64,000 nt of DNA from Candidatus Gastranaerophilales bacterium. Its GTDB lineage: Bacteria > Cyanobacteriota > Vampirovibrionia > Gastranaerophilales > Gastranaerophilaceae. Where the stretch lies: positions 158,558 through 222,557 of the forward strand of contig CALUPU010000002.1 in NCBI GenBank assembly GCA_944322725.1, written 5' to 3'. Each line of letters opens with the position of its first letter. Position 1 is the stretch's first letter. The translations under genes and the position numbers were made by a program. Shown here one piece after another: positions 34,279-43,410 of the stretch. Below the pieces are notes generated by a model. It saw nothing but the letters and a program-made list of their open reading frames with translations. It ran no database searches and was not told the DNA's origin.

Positions 34279-35370
34279 ATGCCTAAAGTATCTGTTATAA
34301 TGCCTGCTTACAAGGTTGAAAAGTATTTGAGGCAGTGTCTTGACAGTGTAATTAACCAGACTCTTGAAGATATTGAAATAATACCTGTTGATGACGGTTC
34401 TCCCGATAATTGCGGAAAAATAATAGATGAATATGCGGCAAAAGATATTCGCATAAAACCGATTCATCAGGAAAACGGTGGTTACGGCAAGGCTGTAAAT
34501 GCAGGGATAAATGCGGCAACCGGTGAATACATAGGTATTGTCGAAACAGATGATTTCATAGAACCGCAAATGTATGAAAGACTCTATAACAGAGCAAAAG
34601 AACTTGATGCGGATGTTTGCAAATGTGATTTTAACTATTATTTCGGCAACAATGATTACAAGCGATATAACAAATTTTGTAATGTTGCTGAAGAAGGTGA
34701 GTTATTCACGCTTTGGGATAAGCCGCAGATTATGAATTATCACGTTTCAATCTGGTCTGCAATATATAAAAGAGAATATCTCAATAAGAATAATATACGT
34801 GTAATTGAAACTAAAACAGCCAGCTATCAGGATATGCCTTTTGCTGCAAATGTTTATGCAAAAGGTGCAAAAATTACTCTGATACACGATTCTCTGCTCA
34901 ATTACAGAACAGAAGAAGGTATGAACTCCTCCACTATCAGAACAGACAGCAGGCTCAGGATTATGCCCGTAATGTGTCTGGAGGCAATGAAAATATTTAA
35001 AGAAAACGGATGCTGGGAGGTTGTAAAACCCGTTGCTTACCGTCAATTTTATAATTGTTCTGTAAATATGTTTTTCCAGACTGATAATGAATATAAAAGG
35101 GCTCATTTTGACGAACTGGTAAAGCTTTTTAAAGATTTTGATGAAACCTGTAATTCGGACTTTAAGAAAAAAGATTTAAAAATAATAAACTATATAATTA
35201 ATGAAGATTACGACAATCTGTATAAATACGCGCAATGGCGGGCAAAAAAAGAACATTTTCGAAAATTCAGGAAGAAATTTATAAGCATAAGATGGAATGA
35301 TGACGAGAAATTTATAAACCTGCTCGGTTTGAAAATAACTGTTCCTAAAAGGGAAAAGAAAAATGCCTGA
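34279..35370 (+). CDS. GT2 family glycosyltransferase
   Basis: The 363-residue protein starts with the GT2 block VSVIMPAYKVEKYLRQCLDS, followed by VDDGSPDNCGKI, ENGGYGKAVNAGI and the metal-binding ETDDF near residue 92. Changes such as VDDGSPDN and GGYGKA mark it as a subtype shared with the gene at 43411, which has GYGDSM at the same place. Both also carry an SxWSAIYKR block in the middle. AAGGAG precedes the start. It opens a seven-gene plus-strand run, overlapping the next gene by eight bases. The C-terminal end (FINLLGLKITVPK) fits the shared terminal module of this locus. Confidence 0.9.
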   Translation: MPKVSVIMPAYKVEKYLRQCLDSVINQTLEDIEIIPVDDGSPDNCGKIIDEYAAKDIRIKPIHQENGGYGKAVNAGINAATGEYIGIVETDDFIEPQMYERLYNRAKELDADVCKCDFNYYFGNNDYKRYNKFCNVAEEGELFTLWDKPQIMNYHVSIWSAIYKREYLNKNNIRVIETKTASYQDMPFAANVYAKGAKITLIHDSLLNYRTEEGMNSSTIRTDSRLRIMPVMCLEAMKIFKENGCWEVVKPVAYRQFYNCSVNMFFQTDNEYKRAHFDELVKLFKDFDETCNSDFKKKDLKIINYIINEDYDNLYKYAQWRAKKEHFRKFRKKFISIRWNDDEKFINLLGLKITVPKREKKNA

Positions 35371-36358
35371 TATTTCTGTGATTATACCTGTTCATAACGG
35401 TGAAAAATATCTGAGAGAATGTTTGGATAGCGTAATTTCTCAAACTTTGAAAGATATTGAGATAATTATTATTGATGACGGTTCAACAGATGAAAGCCTG
35501 TGGATATGTGAGGAGTATGCCAAACGTGATTCAAGAATAAAACTCATACGGCAGAATAACAAAGGTGCAGGTGAAGCAAGAAATAACGGTCTTAGAAATG
35601 CGTCGGGTGAATTTGCCGCTTTTCTTGATTGTGATGATTATTATCCTTCTGTTGATATTTTAGAAACACTGTATAAAAAAGCCCTTGAACACAATGTAAA
35701 AGTCTGCGGCGGCTCTTTTGCCGAATTGTACGGAAATGAGATAAAAACAGAGTTCACAGGCAGCTTAAGCGGTTATACGTTTGATAATGAGGGACTTGTT
35801 GATTATAAAGACTATCAGTTTGACTTTGGTTATCACAGATTCATTTATAATCTTAATTTTCTAAAAGATAATTCTCTGTATTTTCCTGATTACATGAGGT
35901 TTCAAGACCCGCCGTTTTTTGTAAAATATATGATTGCGGCAGAGTCTTTTTATGCAGTTCCGATGATTACGTATCTTTTGCGCATAGGACATAAAAAACT
36001 TTTATGGACAAATCAGCAGCAAAACGGCTTGCTGGATGCAATAAAAGACAATCTTGAAACAGCAAAGAAAAATAAACTTGCGGATTTATATGTTTTGACT
36101 CTTCAAAGATTGAACGAGCATTCGTATGTTTTCAATCCGGCTGTTAACAAATGCAGCATAAAAACTTATTTAAAATTAGCTAAATTATTGCATTCGGTAG
36201 ATAAAACCTATATAAAAATTTTTAATAAAGATTTTAAAATAAACAAACATCTTTATCCTGTACGTGTTATTATAAATCATATATTTTCACTGAAAAGAGT
36301 TGATAATTATAAGGTTTTGATTATTTGGGGAATTAGAATTAAATTTAAGAGGAGTTAA
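35363..36358 (+). CDS. GT2 family glycosyltransferase
   Basis: The 331-residue product shows the GT2 core: SVIIPVHNGEKYLRECLDS, IDDGSTDES, GAGEARNNGL and FLDCDDYY near residue 93. The middle region (YKDYQFDFGYHRFIYNLNFL, DYMRFQDPPFFVKYMI) is nearly the same as in the gene at 37346, so the two are close paralogues, probably acting on related acceptors. It overlaps the preceding gene by eight bases and precedes the methyltransferase by four, showing tight coupling. The C-terminus (IFSLKRVDNYKVLIIWGIRIKFK) is a clear example of the locus-wide terminal module. Confidence 0.9.
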   Translation: MPDISVIIPVHNGEKYLRECLDSVISQTLKDIEIIIIDDGSTDESLWICEEYAKRDSRIKLIRQNNKGAGEARNNGLRNASGEFAAFLDCDDYYPSVDILETLYKKALEHNVKVCGGSFAELYGNEIKTEFTGSLSGYTFDNEGLVDYKDYQFDFGYHRFIYNLNFLKDNSLYFPDYMRFQDPPFFVKYMIAAESFYAVPMITYLLRIGHKKLLWTNQQQNGLLDAIKDNLETAKKNKLADLYVLTLQRLNEHSYVFNPAVNKCSIKTYLKLAKLLHSVDKTYIKIFNKDFKINKHLYPVRVIINHIFSLKRVDNYKVLIIWGIRIKFKRS

Positions 36359-36362
36359 TTAT

Positions 36363-37343
36363 ATGAATCTGTCAATAGATAAACCTGATGTATTGGATTT
36401 TGAGTTTGTTCAATCAACGGATGAGGAAATTGCTGTACTCAACAGCCTGGGAGAAGAATATAAAAAATACTCTGAAATGTCTAATCAGGACAGAGCATTC
36501 TTGAATAGTCTTATTCTTAGAAAAAAGCCACGTAAGATTCTTGAAATAGGTGTCAGCAAAGGTGCATCTTCAATTATTATTCTTAATGCAATAAAGGATG
36601 AGGAAGATTCTCATTTATACTCACTTGATTACAATACTGAACATTACAGAATAAAAGGTAAAAAAACCGGATTTTATGTTGACAATTTTCCTGAATTGAA
36701 GAAGAATTGGACATTGAAAACCGGAGGATTGTCGTTGAATTATCTTGATGAAATCGGCGGTGATATAGATTTTTGTTTTATTGATACGGTTCATCTTAAT
36801 CCAGGTGAGATTCTTGATGTTTTGCAGGTTCTGCCTTATTTAACAAAAGATGCAACGATTGTTTTTCACGATACCAATCTGCATTTAAAATCTACTTCCC
36901 TTGCATCGGCTTCTGTTTGGTACTTTACAAATAATCTTTTAATGAGTGCATTAAAGGGTAAAAAAATGATTCCTTCTGACAATCCGTATCCTAACTTTAA
37001 AGGTATGTGTTCCAATATCGGGGCTGTTGAGGTAAATGAACAAACATTTAAAAATGTTTATGAGCTTTTTAATCTTCTTACAATCAAATGGAGTTATATG
37101 CCTTCTAAGGAAGATTTAGCACAGCTTACGGAATTTTTTGCAAGATTCTATAATGAATATTATTTAAGATATTTTAAAGATATAGTTAAATCACACATTG
37201 AATATAGAGAATTGAATAAAAAAATATCGTTCTTAGAACAAATATTTTCTGTTAAAAATCAATATAAGCACAAAGTTGTCAGAATTTTAGGTATTAAAGT
37301 AAAATTTAAAAATTCTAAAAAAATGAAAGAATATGCGGAGTAA
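36363..37343 (+). CDS. Class I SAM-dependent methyltransferase
   Basis: The 326-residue product has the SAM-binding motif ILEIGVSKGASS near residue 60, an acidic YSLDYN strand, and GDIDFCFIDTVHLNPGEI followed by ATIVFHDTN. This layout fits the Methyltransf_24 / cephalosporin-hydroxylase-like group often found in polysaccharide loci, where it methylates sugar residues. From about residue 280 the protein ends in the module EQIFSVKNQYKHKVVRILG, also found at the ends of neighbouring, unrelated enzymes. It is flanked within four bases by GT2 genes, so one operon is likely. The target sugar is unknown. Confidence 0.8.
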   Translation: MNLSIDKPDVLDFEFVQSTDEEIAVLNSLGEEYKKYSEMSNQDRAFLNSLILRKKPRKILEIGVSKGASSIIILNAIKDEEDSHLYSLDYNTEHYRIKGKKTGFYVDNFPELKKNWTLKTGGLSLNYLDEIGGDIDFCFIDTVHLNPGEILDVLQVLPYLTKDATIVFHDTNLHLKSTSLASASVWYFTNNLLMSALKGKKMIPSDNPYPNFKGMCSNIGAVEVNEQTFKNVYELFNLLTIKWSYMPSKEDLAQLTEFFARFYNEYYLRYFKDIVKSHIEYRELNKKISFLEQIFSVKNQYKHKVVRILGIKVKFKNSKKMKEYAE

Positions 37344-37345
37344 AT

Positions 37346-38347
37346 ATGCCTAAAATATCAATAATAGTACCCGTATATAATGTAGAAAAATATCTGTCAG
37401 TTTGTCTTGACAGTCTTTTGAGTCAAACTCTTACTGATATAGAAATTATCTGTGTAAATGATGGGTCTACAGATGATTCACTTAACATTCTTAATAAAAT
37501 GTCTCAAAAAGACTCTCGTATAAAGATTTTTTCTCAAAAGAATCTAGGGGCAGGTCCTGCAAGGAATAAGGGAATTTTAAATTCTATTGGGGAATATATA
37601 GCATTTATGGATCCGGATGATTTCTATCCGGATAAGTTTACTCTGGAAAAATTATATAAGGCCGCAATTAAAAACCAAGCTAATATATGCGGAGGTTCAC
37701 TTCAAACTTATGAGAATGGCAAAGTTTCCGAACCTTGTTTTAAAGAAGCTGTTTTTGAAAAAGAAGGTTTTTTATACTTTAAAGAATATCAATTTGATTA
37801 TTATTATCAAAGATTTATATATAAGAAAAAATTTTTAATGGATAATAATTTATATTTTCCTGATTATAGAAGGGGTCAAGATTTACCGTTTTTTATAAAA
37901 GCGATGACACTTTCAGAAAAATTTTATGCGCTTAAGGATATAACATATTGTTATAGAATTTCTGGCAATACTTCTGCTTTGACAGAATCAAAAAAAATTT
38001 ATGACATGCTTAAAGGGTTTGAAGATTGCCTTAAATTTACAGATTTACATGAATTGTATAATCTTCATTACAAGATTGCAAAGAGATTGAATAGCTATTT
38101 TTTTATTAGAATATTTAAAATTCCTTTGAGAAAATTTAACCCTTTTGTGATTGTACAACTAAATAAGGCAATAAACTCTATAAATATAACTAAGGTTAAA
38201 GAATTAGACAGAGATTTTGTTATAAAAGATACTATTGAAAAATATACTTTGAAAGGCTTTTTTAAAAATATATTAAGTATAAAGGAAGATAAAGAAACAG
38301 GTAAAACGGTTTTATATTTATTTTTTATTAGAATAAGGATTAAATAA
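37346..38347 (+). CDS. GT2 family glycosyltransferase
   Basis: The 333-residue protein is a GT2 transferase: ISIIVPVYNVEKYLSVCLDS, VNDGSTDDS, GAGPARNKGI and FMDPDDFYP near residue 93. Its middle (YFKEYQFDYYYQRFIYKKKF, DYRRGQDLPFFIKAM) resembles the gene at 35363. In contrast, its first about 115 bases are almost identical in DNA to those of the next gene at 38350, so the reading frame looks like a mosaic. GGAG precedes the ATG. Base composition is even more AT-rich than neighbouring housekeeping genes. The C-terminus (ILSIKEDKETGKTVLYLFFI) is a diverged copy of the terminal module. Confidence 0.9.
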   Translation: MPKISIIVPVYNVEKYLSVCLDSLLSQTLTDIEIICVNDGSTDDSLNILNKMSQKDSRIKIFSQKNLGAGPARNKGILNSIGEYIAFMDPDDFYPDKFTLEKLYKAAIKNQANICGGSLQTYENGKVSEPCFKEAVFEKEGFLYFKEYQFDYYYQRFIYKKKFLMDNNLYFPDYRRGQDLPFFIKAMTLSEKFYALKDITYCYRISGNTSALTESKKIYDMLKGFEDCLKFTDLHELYNLHYKIAKRLNSYFFIRIFKIPLRKFNPFVIVQLNKAINSINITKVKELDRDFVIKDTIEKYTLKGFFKNILSIKEDKETGKTVLYLFFIRIRIK

Positions 38348-38349
38348 GA

Positions 38350-39435
38350 GTGACTGTACCCAAAATTTCAATAATAGTTCCTGTTTATAATGTAGAAAAA
38401 TATCTGTCAGTTTGTCTTGACAGTCTTTTGAATCAAACTCTTGATGATATAGAAATTATCTGTGTAAATGACGGTTCTACAGACGGCAGTTTGCATATTC
38501 TGAAAGAATATGCAAACCTTGATTCTAGAATCAAGGTTATCTGTCAGGAAAATCGTGGATTAGCTGGTGCAAGAAATACCGGTATTAAAGCAGCCTCCGG
38601 AAACTATATAGGGTTTGTTGATTCTGATGATTGGGTTGATGATGATTTTTTCGAGAAGTTATATAATACAGCATCCTCTTCAAATGCAGATATTGCACGC
38701 GCGCCTTACAAATATAGTTATAATGATAAAGAAATTGAAGAGGAGAATTTAACACCTATTCTTACAAAGCGTTTTAGTAATAATGAATCCCTTGGTATAA
38801 ATGAGCATTCGGTTGTTGTTTGGAATGCTATATATAAAACAGATTTTATTTTACAAAATAATATAAAGTTTGATGATAATATATACATTTCTGAGGATAT
38901 CTATTTTACAGCAAATGCAACATTTAAATCTACAAAAACTCTTCCTGTTATAGATACTTACTATCATTATCGTCAGGAAGTAAAGAATCAGCTTAGCAAA
39001 GTTACTTTGAAAAGAGTAATGGCAGTTTCGCAGGCTAACAAAATTACTACAGAATTTTTAAACAGTATTGAAACAAGAAAACAGGATTATGTAAAAGCAT
39101 ATCAAAGATGTATATGGAGATATGATGATATATTCAAGCGTGCACTTTATATAAACGGTTTTGATGCTGATAAACAGGATATGTTTATTGATTCTTTTAT
39201 CGATGCAGTCAAAAATTTTAAATACGACAAGTCTTTACTATATGATACAGCAGGTGTTTGTTTTCTTGAAAAATCGGATAAAAAATCGTATGTGGATTTT
39301 TGTAACGGGAAAGTTATCCCGTGCTATTATCTTTATAAATTTTTGTCTAAAATAACAATAGGAAAGCACAGAAAAATCTATAAAACGCTTTATAAATCCA
39401 TGAAAAGATATTATAAAAACAGGAAAAGAGGTTAG
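38350..39435 (+). CDS. GT2 family glycosyltransferase
   Basis: The 361-residue product starts at GTG (38350), two bases after the previous stop. It has the GT2 core with ISIIVPVYNVEKYLSVCLDS, VNDGSTDGS, GLAGARNTGI and FVDSDDW near residue 93. Its middle (EHSVVVWNAIYKTDFI) resembles those of the genes at 34279 and 43411. It carries the most complete version of the double palindrome (38490-38538). Its N-terminal DNA is nearly identical to the preceding gene. Sugar specificity cannot be assigned. Confidence 0.9.
   Translation: MTVPKISIIVPVYNVEKYLSVCLDSLLNQTLDDIEIICVNDGSTDGSLHILKEYANLDSRIKVICQENRGLAGARNTGIKAASGNYIGFVDSDDWVDDDFFEKLYNTASSSNADIARAPYKYSYNDKEIEEENLTPILTKRFSNNESLGINEHSVVVWNAIYKTDFILQNNIKFDDNIYISEDIYFTANATFKSTKTLPVIDTYYHYRQEVKNQLSKVTLKRVMAVSQANKITTEFLNSIETRKQDYVKAYQRCIWRYDDIFKRALYINGFDADKQDMFIDSFIDAVKNFKYDKSLLYDTAGVCFLEKSDKKSYVDFCNGKVIPCYYLYKFLSKITIGKHRKIYKTLYKSMKRYYKNRKRG
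38490..38538 (+). repeat. Double perfect palindrome within GT2 gene (copy 2, covarying)
   Basis: TTTGCATATTCT (38490-38501), GAA, AGAATATGCAAA (38505-38516) overlaps by two bases a 24-base perfect palindrome (38515-38538; AACCTTGATTCT and its complement). Compared with copies 1 and 3, the fifth base of the first arm is C rather than A and its partner is G rather than T, so pairing is preserved. Confidence 0.75.
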
Positions 39436-39441
39436 GTTCTA

Positions 39442-40455
39442 ATGTCAATTTTTAAAAATATGTTTTCTGTTAAAAATATTGAAGAATACAAAGTTTTGAC
39501 TATACTCGGGCTTCGTTTCAAAATAAAAAATAAACTCCTTTGTTTAAAAAAGGAGTTTTATCAAGCAATAGCTGATAAAAACAAAGAATTTGAGTATAAA
39601 GTTTGTAAGTATATGCCTGAAGAAAAATACAGCGAATACTTAAAAGAATGGTTTTTCTTACGGACAGGACAATCTCTCAATCTTGATAATCCGGTTACTT
39701 ATAATGAAAAAATACAGTGGATGAAATTGTATGATTCTACACCTCTAAAGACAAGATTGGCTGATAAATATCTTGTAAGAGACCTCGTAAAAGAAAAAAT
39801 CGGTGAGGAATATCTAATACCGCTTCTTGGTGCATGGGAAAAATTCGATGATATTGATTTTGATAAACTTCCTGATAAATTTGTCTTAAAGGCTAATCAT
39901 GGCTGCGGCTGGAATATCATTGTAAAAGATAAGTCCAAACTCGATAAAGAAGATGCAAAGAAAAATTTTGATAAATGGATGCATACAAACTGGGCATACT
40001 GTGCAGGTCTTGAACTGCATTATAAAGATATCAAACCTTTGATAATCGCTGAGGAGTATTTAGAAAATTCTACTGATGAATTGACGGATTATAAGGTTTG
40101 GTGCTTCAACGGTAAGGCGCATTTTGTGCAGCATCTTTGTGAACGTAAAACCGGTTTGAAGATGGCATTTTATGACAGAGATTGGAACAGATTGGATTTT
40201 GTTTATTCGTATGAATATAACCAAAATAACATTCCAAGACCTGAAAAGCTGGATAAATTGCTTGAATTGTCGGAAAAACTTGCTCAAAATTTTGCCCATG
40301 CGAGAGTTGACTTTTATATATTGAATGACGGAACAATAAAGTTTGGTGAAATTACTTTCACAAGTTGTTCCGGATGTTGCAAATGGAACATCGAAGATAC
40401 TGATAAAAGATTAGGAGATTTGATTGATTTGAATCCGGTGAAAGATGCGGTGTAG
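39442..40455 (+). CDS. TupA-like ATP-grasp ligase
   Basis: The 337-residue product matches the TupA-like ATP-grasp family. These enzymes probably link an amino acid or similar carboxylate to a surface polymer, as TupA does in teichuronopeptide synthesis. The conserved blocks are NPVTYNEKIQWMKLYD, RLADKYLVRDLV, FVLKANHGCGWNII, DYKVWCFNGKAHFVQ and, near the C-terminus, RVDFYILNDGTIKFGEITFT with the metal-binding glutamate. The first 30 residues (FKNMFSVKNIEEYKVLTILG) are not part of the family but are the terminal module of this locus. The gene overlaps or abuts the radical SAM gene that follows. Confidence 0.8.
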   Translation: MSIFKNMFSVKNIEEYKVLTILGLRFKIKNKLLCLKKEFYQAIADKNKEFEYKVCKYMPEEKYSEYLKEWFFLRTGQSLNLDNPVTYNEKIQWMKLYDSTPLKTRLADKYLVRDLVKEKIGEEYLIPLLGAWEKFDDIDFDKLPDKFVLKANHGCGWNIIVKDKSKLDKEDAKKNFDKWMHTNWAYCAGLELHYKDIKPLIIAEEYLENSTDELTDYKVWCFNGKAHFVQHLCERKTGLKMAFYDRDWNRLDFVYSYEYNQNNIPRPEKLDKLLELSEKLAQNFAHARVDFYILNDGTIKFGEITFTSCSGCCKWNIEDTDKRLGDLIDLNPVKDAV

Positions 40456-40456
40456 A

Positions 40457-41428
40457 ATGAAAAAATTTTTGAAAAAGCTATTTTCTATAACAAATGAATA
40501 TAATGGTGATAAAAAAAGAAAAGTTATAAGATTATTTTTTGTTAAAATAACTCTTCCGTTTTCCTCTCCCTTAACTCCTGAAGAATTGATAAAAAAGGGT
40601 TTGTGGAAATATGAAATACAATTGGAAACAACCAGTTTTTGCAATGCTAAATGTTCTTTTTGTCCTAATTCTACATTGAAAAGACCTAAAAACTTTATGA
40701 CGGATGAAATTTTTAATCTGGTAATAAAGAGAATAAAAGATGAAAAATTACCGATAGAAAGATTTATTTTACATTTAAACGGAGAACCGTTGACAGATAA
40801 AAAAATAGCCCAAAGGATTCAAATACTAAAAATAGAATTTCCTCAAAGTGAAGTTCGTTTTACTACAAATTTATGTCTGGCAACAAGCGAAAATTTAACT
40901 GATATAATTAATGCCGGTATTGACGAGATTACCGTAAGTATGAACTCTATTGATCCGCAAGAGTATAAAAATATTATGGATTTAGATTTTTCCGTAACAA
41001 TGTCTAACCTTGAATTGTTGTTCAGGCTTAAAGACAAATTGAATCCGAATTTGAAAATTAATATATCTATAGTTGCAAGACCTGATAATGCAGATATGGT
41101 AGAAAAATTTGAAAAAACATGGTCAAATAAGGCTCATATACGTGTAATAAAATTGGGGCAATGGGTGAATAAAGAAAAATATATGAATTGTGAAGAAAAA
41201 AATAATATTATTCATCAGCCCTGCAAAATATTATATAAGACAATAAATATCTTGAGTAACGGAGATTATGCTTTATGTTGTTTTGATGCAGAGGGTATAG
41301 TCGGAAAAAATATCAGAAATTATTCTTTAATGGAAGCATATAACGGAGAGCCGTTTAAAAGAATAAGAGATTTTCAGAAAAATCATGGCAGATTAAATGC
41401 AGAATGTAAAAACTGTAGTTTTAGTTAG
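40457..41428 (+). CDS. Radical SAM/SPASM domain protein
   Basis: The 323-residue product has the radical SAM cluster motif CNAKCSFC near residues 51-58, which binds a 4Fe-4S cluster and SAM, followed by the usual LHLNGEPLTD and TTNLCLAT strands. A C-terminal SPASM-type region contributes PCKILY, CCFDAEG and CKNCSF cysteines for an auxiliary cluster. In polysaccharide loci such enzymes modify sugars or attached peptides. The ATG at 40457, directly after the previous stop, is preferred because the product then begins MKKFLKKLFSITNE, the terminal module; an ATG at 40445 is also possible. The exact reaction is unknown. Confidence 0.85.
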   Translation: MKKFLKKLFSITNEYNGDKKRKVIRLFFVKITLPFSSPLTPEELIKKGLWKYEIQLETTSFCNAKCSFCPNSTLKRPKNFMTDEIFNLVIKRIKDEKLPIERFILHLNGEPLTDKKIAQRIQILKIEFPQSEVRFTTNLCLATSENLTDIINAGIDEITVSMNSIDPQEYKNIMDLDFSVTMSNLELLFRLKDKLNPNLKINISIVARPDNADMVEKFEKTWSNKAHIRVIKLGQWVNKEKYMNCEEKNNIIHQPCKILYKTINILSNGDYALCCFDAEGIVGKNIRNYSLMEAYNGEPFKRIRDFQKNHGRLNAECKNCSFS

Positions 41429-41439
41429 GGGTTTAGATA

Positions 41440-42378
41440 ATGTCAAATATGAATATAATTCCAATAATTCTTTCAAGTGATAATAATTATGCTCCCTATA
41501 TGAGTATAATTATGATTTCAATATTAAAAAATGCTAAATCAAACAGTTTTTTTGATTTTTATCTGCTTGTTCCTGATTCTTTCAATGAGAAAAATAAGCA
41601 AAAGATACAAAAGGATTGTACCTTTTATAAAAATAAACAGATTAATTTTGTTAATATGGACTGTGAATTTAACAGTGTCAAAAGAATGATTTCTCACATT
41701 TCAGAACAAACATATTACAGATTGAAAGCGGCTGATATTCTTCCTGAAAAGTATGATAAATGTTTGTATTTTGATGTGGATGTGATTGTTAATATGGATT
41801 TGAAAGAATATTTTGATATAGATATAGAAGATAACTATGTTGCGGGAGTAAAGGCTCCCGGATATCATTTTGGCGATAATTGGACAATAGATTATTGTAA
41901 AAAAATCGGGCTGCCTGATATGAAAAATTATATAAATGCAGGTGTTATTATAATGAATTTAAAAAAAATTCGTGAAGATAATATGACACCGGTTATGTGC
42001 CAAGAAGCATATCATAATTATCCTAGTGTAGATCAGGATGTAATTAATAAATTATTCTATAATAATATAAAGTTGTTGCCATTTAAGTATAATGTGCCGG
42101 TTAGCAGGATTTATGAGAGTAATGTTAGGCTTCAAAAAGTTTTTACTTCTAAAGAAATAGAAGAGGCCAGCACAACGCCTTTTATTATACATTATTCTAC
42201 TAAAGTCAAGCCGTGGAATAAACCTTTTATTCCACTTAGTGCATATTTCTGGAAATATGCACTAAGTTCCTGTTATTTGCCGAAATTGTTAAAAGACCTG
42301 GTATTTAACATCAAAATACAGGATGAAAAAAAGATTATAAATATTTTCGGATTAAAGATTAAATTTAGAGTGAAGTAA
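41440..42378 (+). CDS. GT8 family glycosyltransferase
   Basis: The 312-residue protein is a family 8 retaining transferase, like LgtC or WaaI/WaaJ of LPS synthesis. It has the start IIPIILSSDNNYAPYMSIIM, the acceptor-binding EQTYYRLKAADILPEKYDK, the metal-binding DVDVIV (near residue 110), NAGVIIMNLKKIR, DQDVINKLF, and the closing HYSTKVKPWN. GGGG precedes the ATG. The last 25 residues (FNIKIQDEKKIINIFGLKIK) are the terminal module. Within the plus-strand run it follows the radical SAM gene by 11 bases. It probably adds galactose or glucose, but the sugar cannot be told. Confidence 0.88.
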   Translation: MSNMNIIPIILSSDNNYAPYMSIIMISILKNAKSNSFFDFYLLVPDSFNEKNKQKIQKDCTFYKNKQINFVNMDCEFNSVKRMISHISEQTYYRLKAADILPEKYDKCLYFDVDVIVNMDLKEYFDIDIEDNYVAGVKAPGYHFGDNWTIDYCKKIGLPDMKNYINAGVIIMNLKKIREDNMTPVMCQEAYHNYPSVDQDVINKLFYNNIKLLPFKYNVPVSRIYESNVRLQKVFTSKEIEEASTTPFIIHYSTKVKPWNKPFIPLSAYFWKYALSSCYLPKLLKDLVFNIKIQDEKKIINIFGLKIKFRVK

Positions 42379-42396
42379 TATAAGGGCAATATGTGA

Positions 42397-43408
42397 ATGA
42401 AACTCAGAGAATTCATTTTTTCAAAGAAATATGAAAACAATCATAAAGTTGTAAACTTTATGGGGATAAAATTCAAAATAAGAAGAAAAAAACAAGACAA
42501 AAAAATTACATTTTTAAATAATACAAACATAGAACCGATATATGTTTCACGCTGTCCTCTATGCGGGGAAGAACATTATTATTTTATAAAAGAATATGAT
42601 ATTAACAATCTTATCCAAAAATGGGAAAATCAATTTTCTCTGAATCCTATCTCAAACTGTTACAGGGATAAAATCCTTCAAAGAAGAGAGTGTTCTAAGT
42701 GCGGTTTGCAATACTATAATTATGGAATTCCTGATACTAAGGAAATGTATTCACATCTGTATAGTATGCATAAGACTTATTATTCAAAAAATAAATGGGA
42801 ATATGATATAGCTTTGCAGTTTGTTAAAAAATATAATCCTCAAGCAGTAATGGATATTGGCTGCGGAGCCGGTTATTTTTTAGAAAAATTAATAAATGTC
42901 GTTCCTGATTTGTTAGGACAGGAATTTAACCCAAAAACCTTTGCTGACGCGGATTCTCGCCTCGGGGGGGGGTAAAATCACCTCTGACAGCCTGAAACAA
43001 ATTAAGAAAAAATTTGATATAATTTTTAGTTTTCAGGTGTTTGAACATGTAAATAAGCCTGAAGAATTTATTGAAGATGTATTGAATTTACTCAATAAAA
43101 ATGGATATCTTGTACTTTCTACTCCGAATCCAGATTCTGCATTAATTAGAAACTGTCCGGGGATACTTGAACTTCCTCCACATCATTGTATTGATGTTAC
43201 AAAATCTGCATTTGAATATATTGCAAAAGAATATAATCTCGAAATTACAGAATATCTCGAGAGTGAGATGGAATTTTGGGAATGGAAAAATTATATGAAA
43301 GCAAAATATAACACAGATGTAAATATTAACAGCCATTACTGTGAATATTTAAAAGAAAGAAATCAACTGACCGGTAAAACTCATATGGTTTGTTTCAAAA
43401 AAAGATAG
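42397..43408 (+). CDS. SAM-dependent methyltransferase, split by a G9 tract (probable phase-off allele)
   Basis: Two overlapping frames (42397-42975 and 42941-43408) make one methyltransferase when a single G is removed from the run at 42964-42972; as written, translation stops at 42975 after 192 residues. The first part has the terminal module (about 1-30), a zinc-binding pair (CPLCGEEHYY and CSKCGLQYYN) and SAM motif I VMDIGCGAGYF. The second part holds FQVFEHVNKPEEF, NGYLVLSTPNPDS and the rest of the fold. Both halves look fully conserved, so decay is unlikely. The repaired product would be 336 aa. Slipped-strand mispairing in the tract would switch the gene on and off; a sequencing error is the alternative. 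Confidence 0.75.
42964..42972 (+). repeat. Homopolymeric G9 tract
   Basis: Nine consecutive G within a GC-richer patch of an otherwise AT-rich gene. G8 or G11 would restore the methyltransferase frame; G9 gives a stop three bases on. Confidence 0.9.
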
Positions 43409-43410
43409 TT

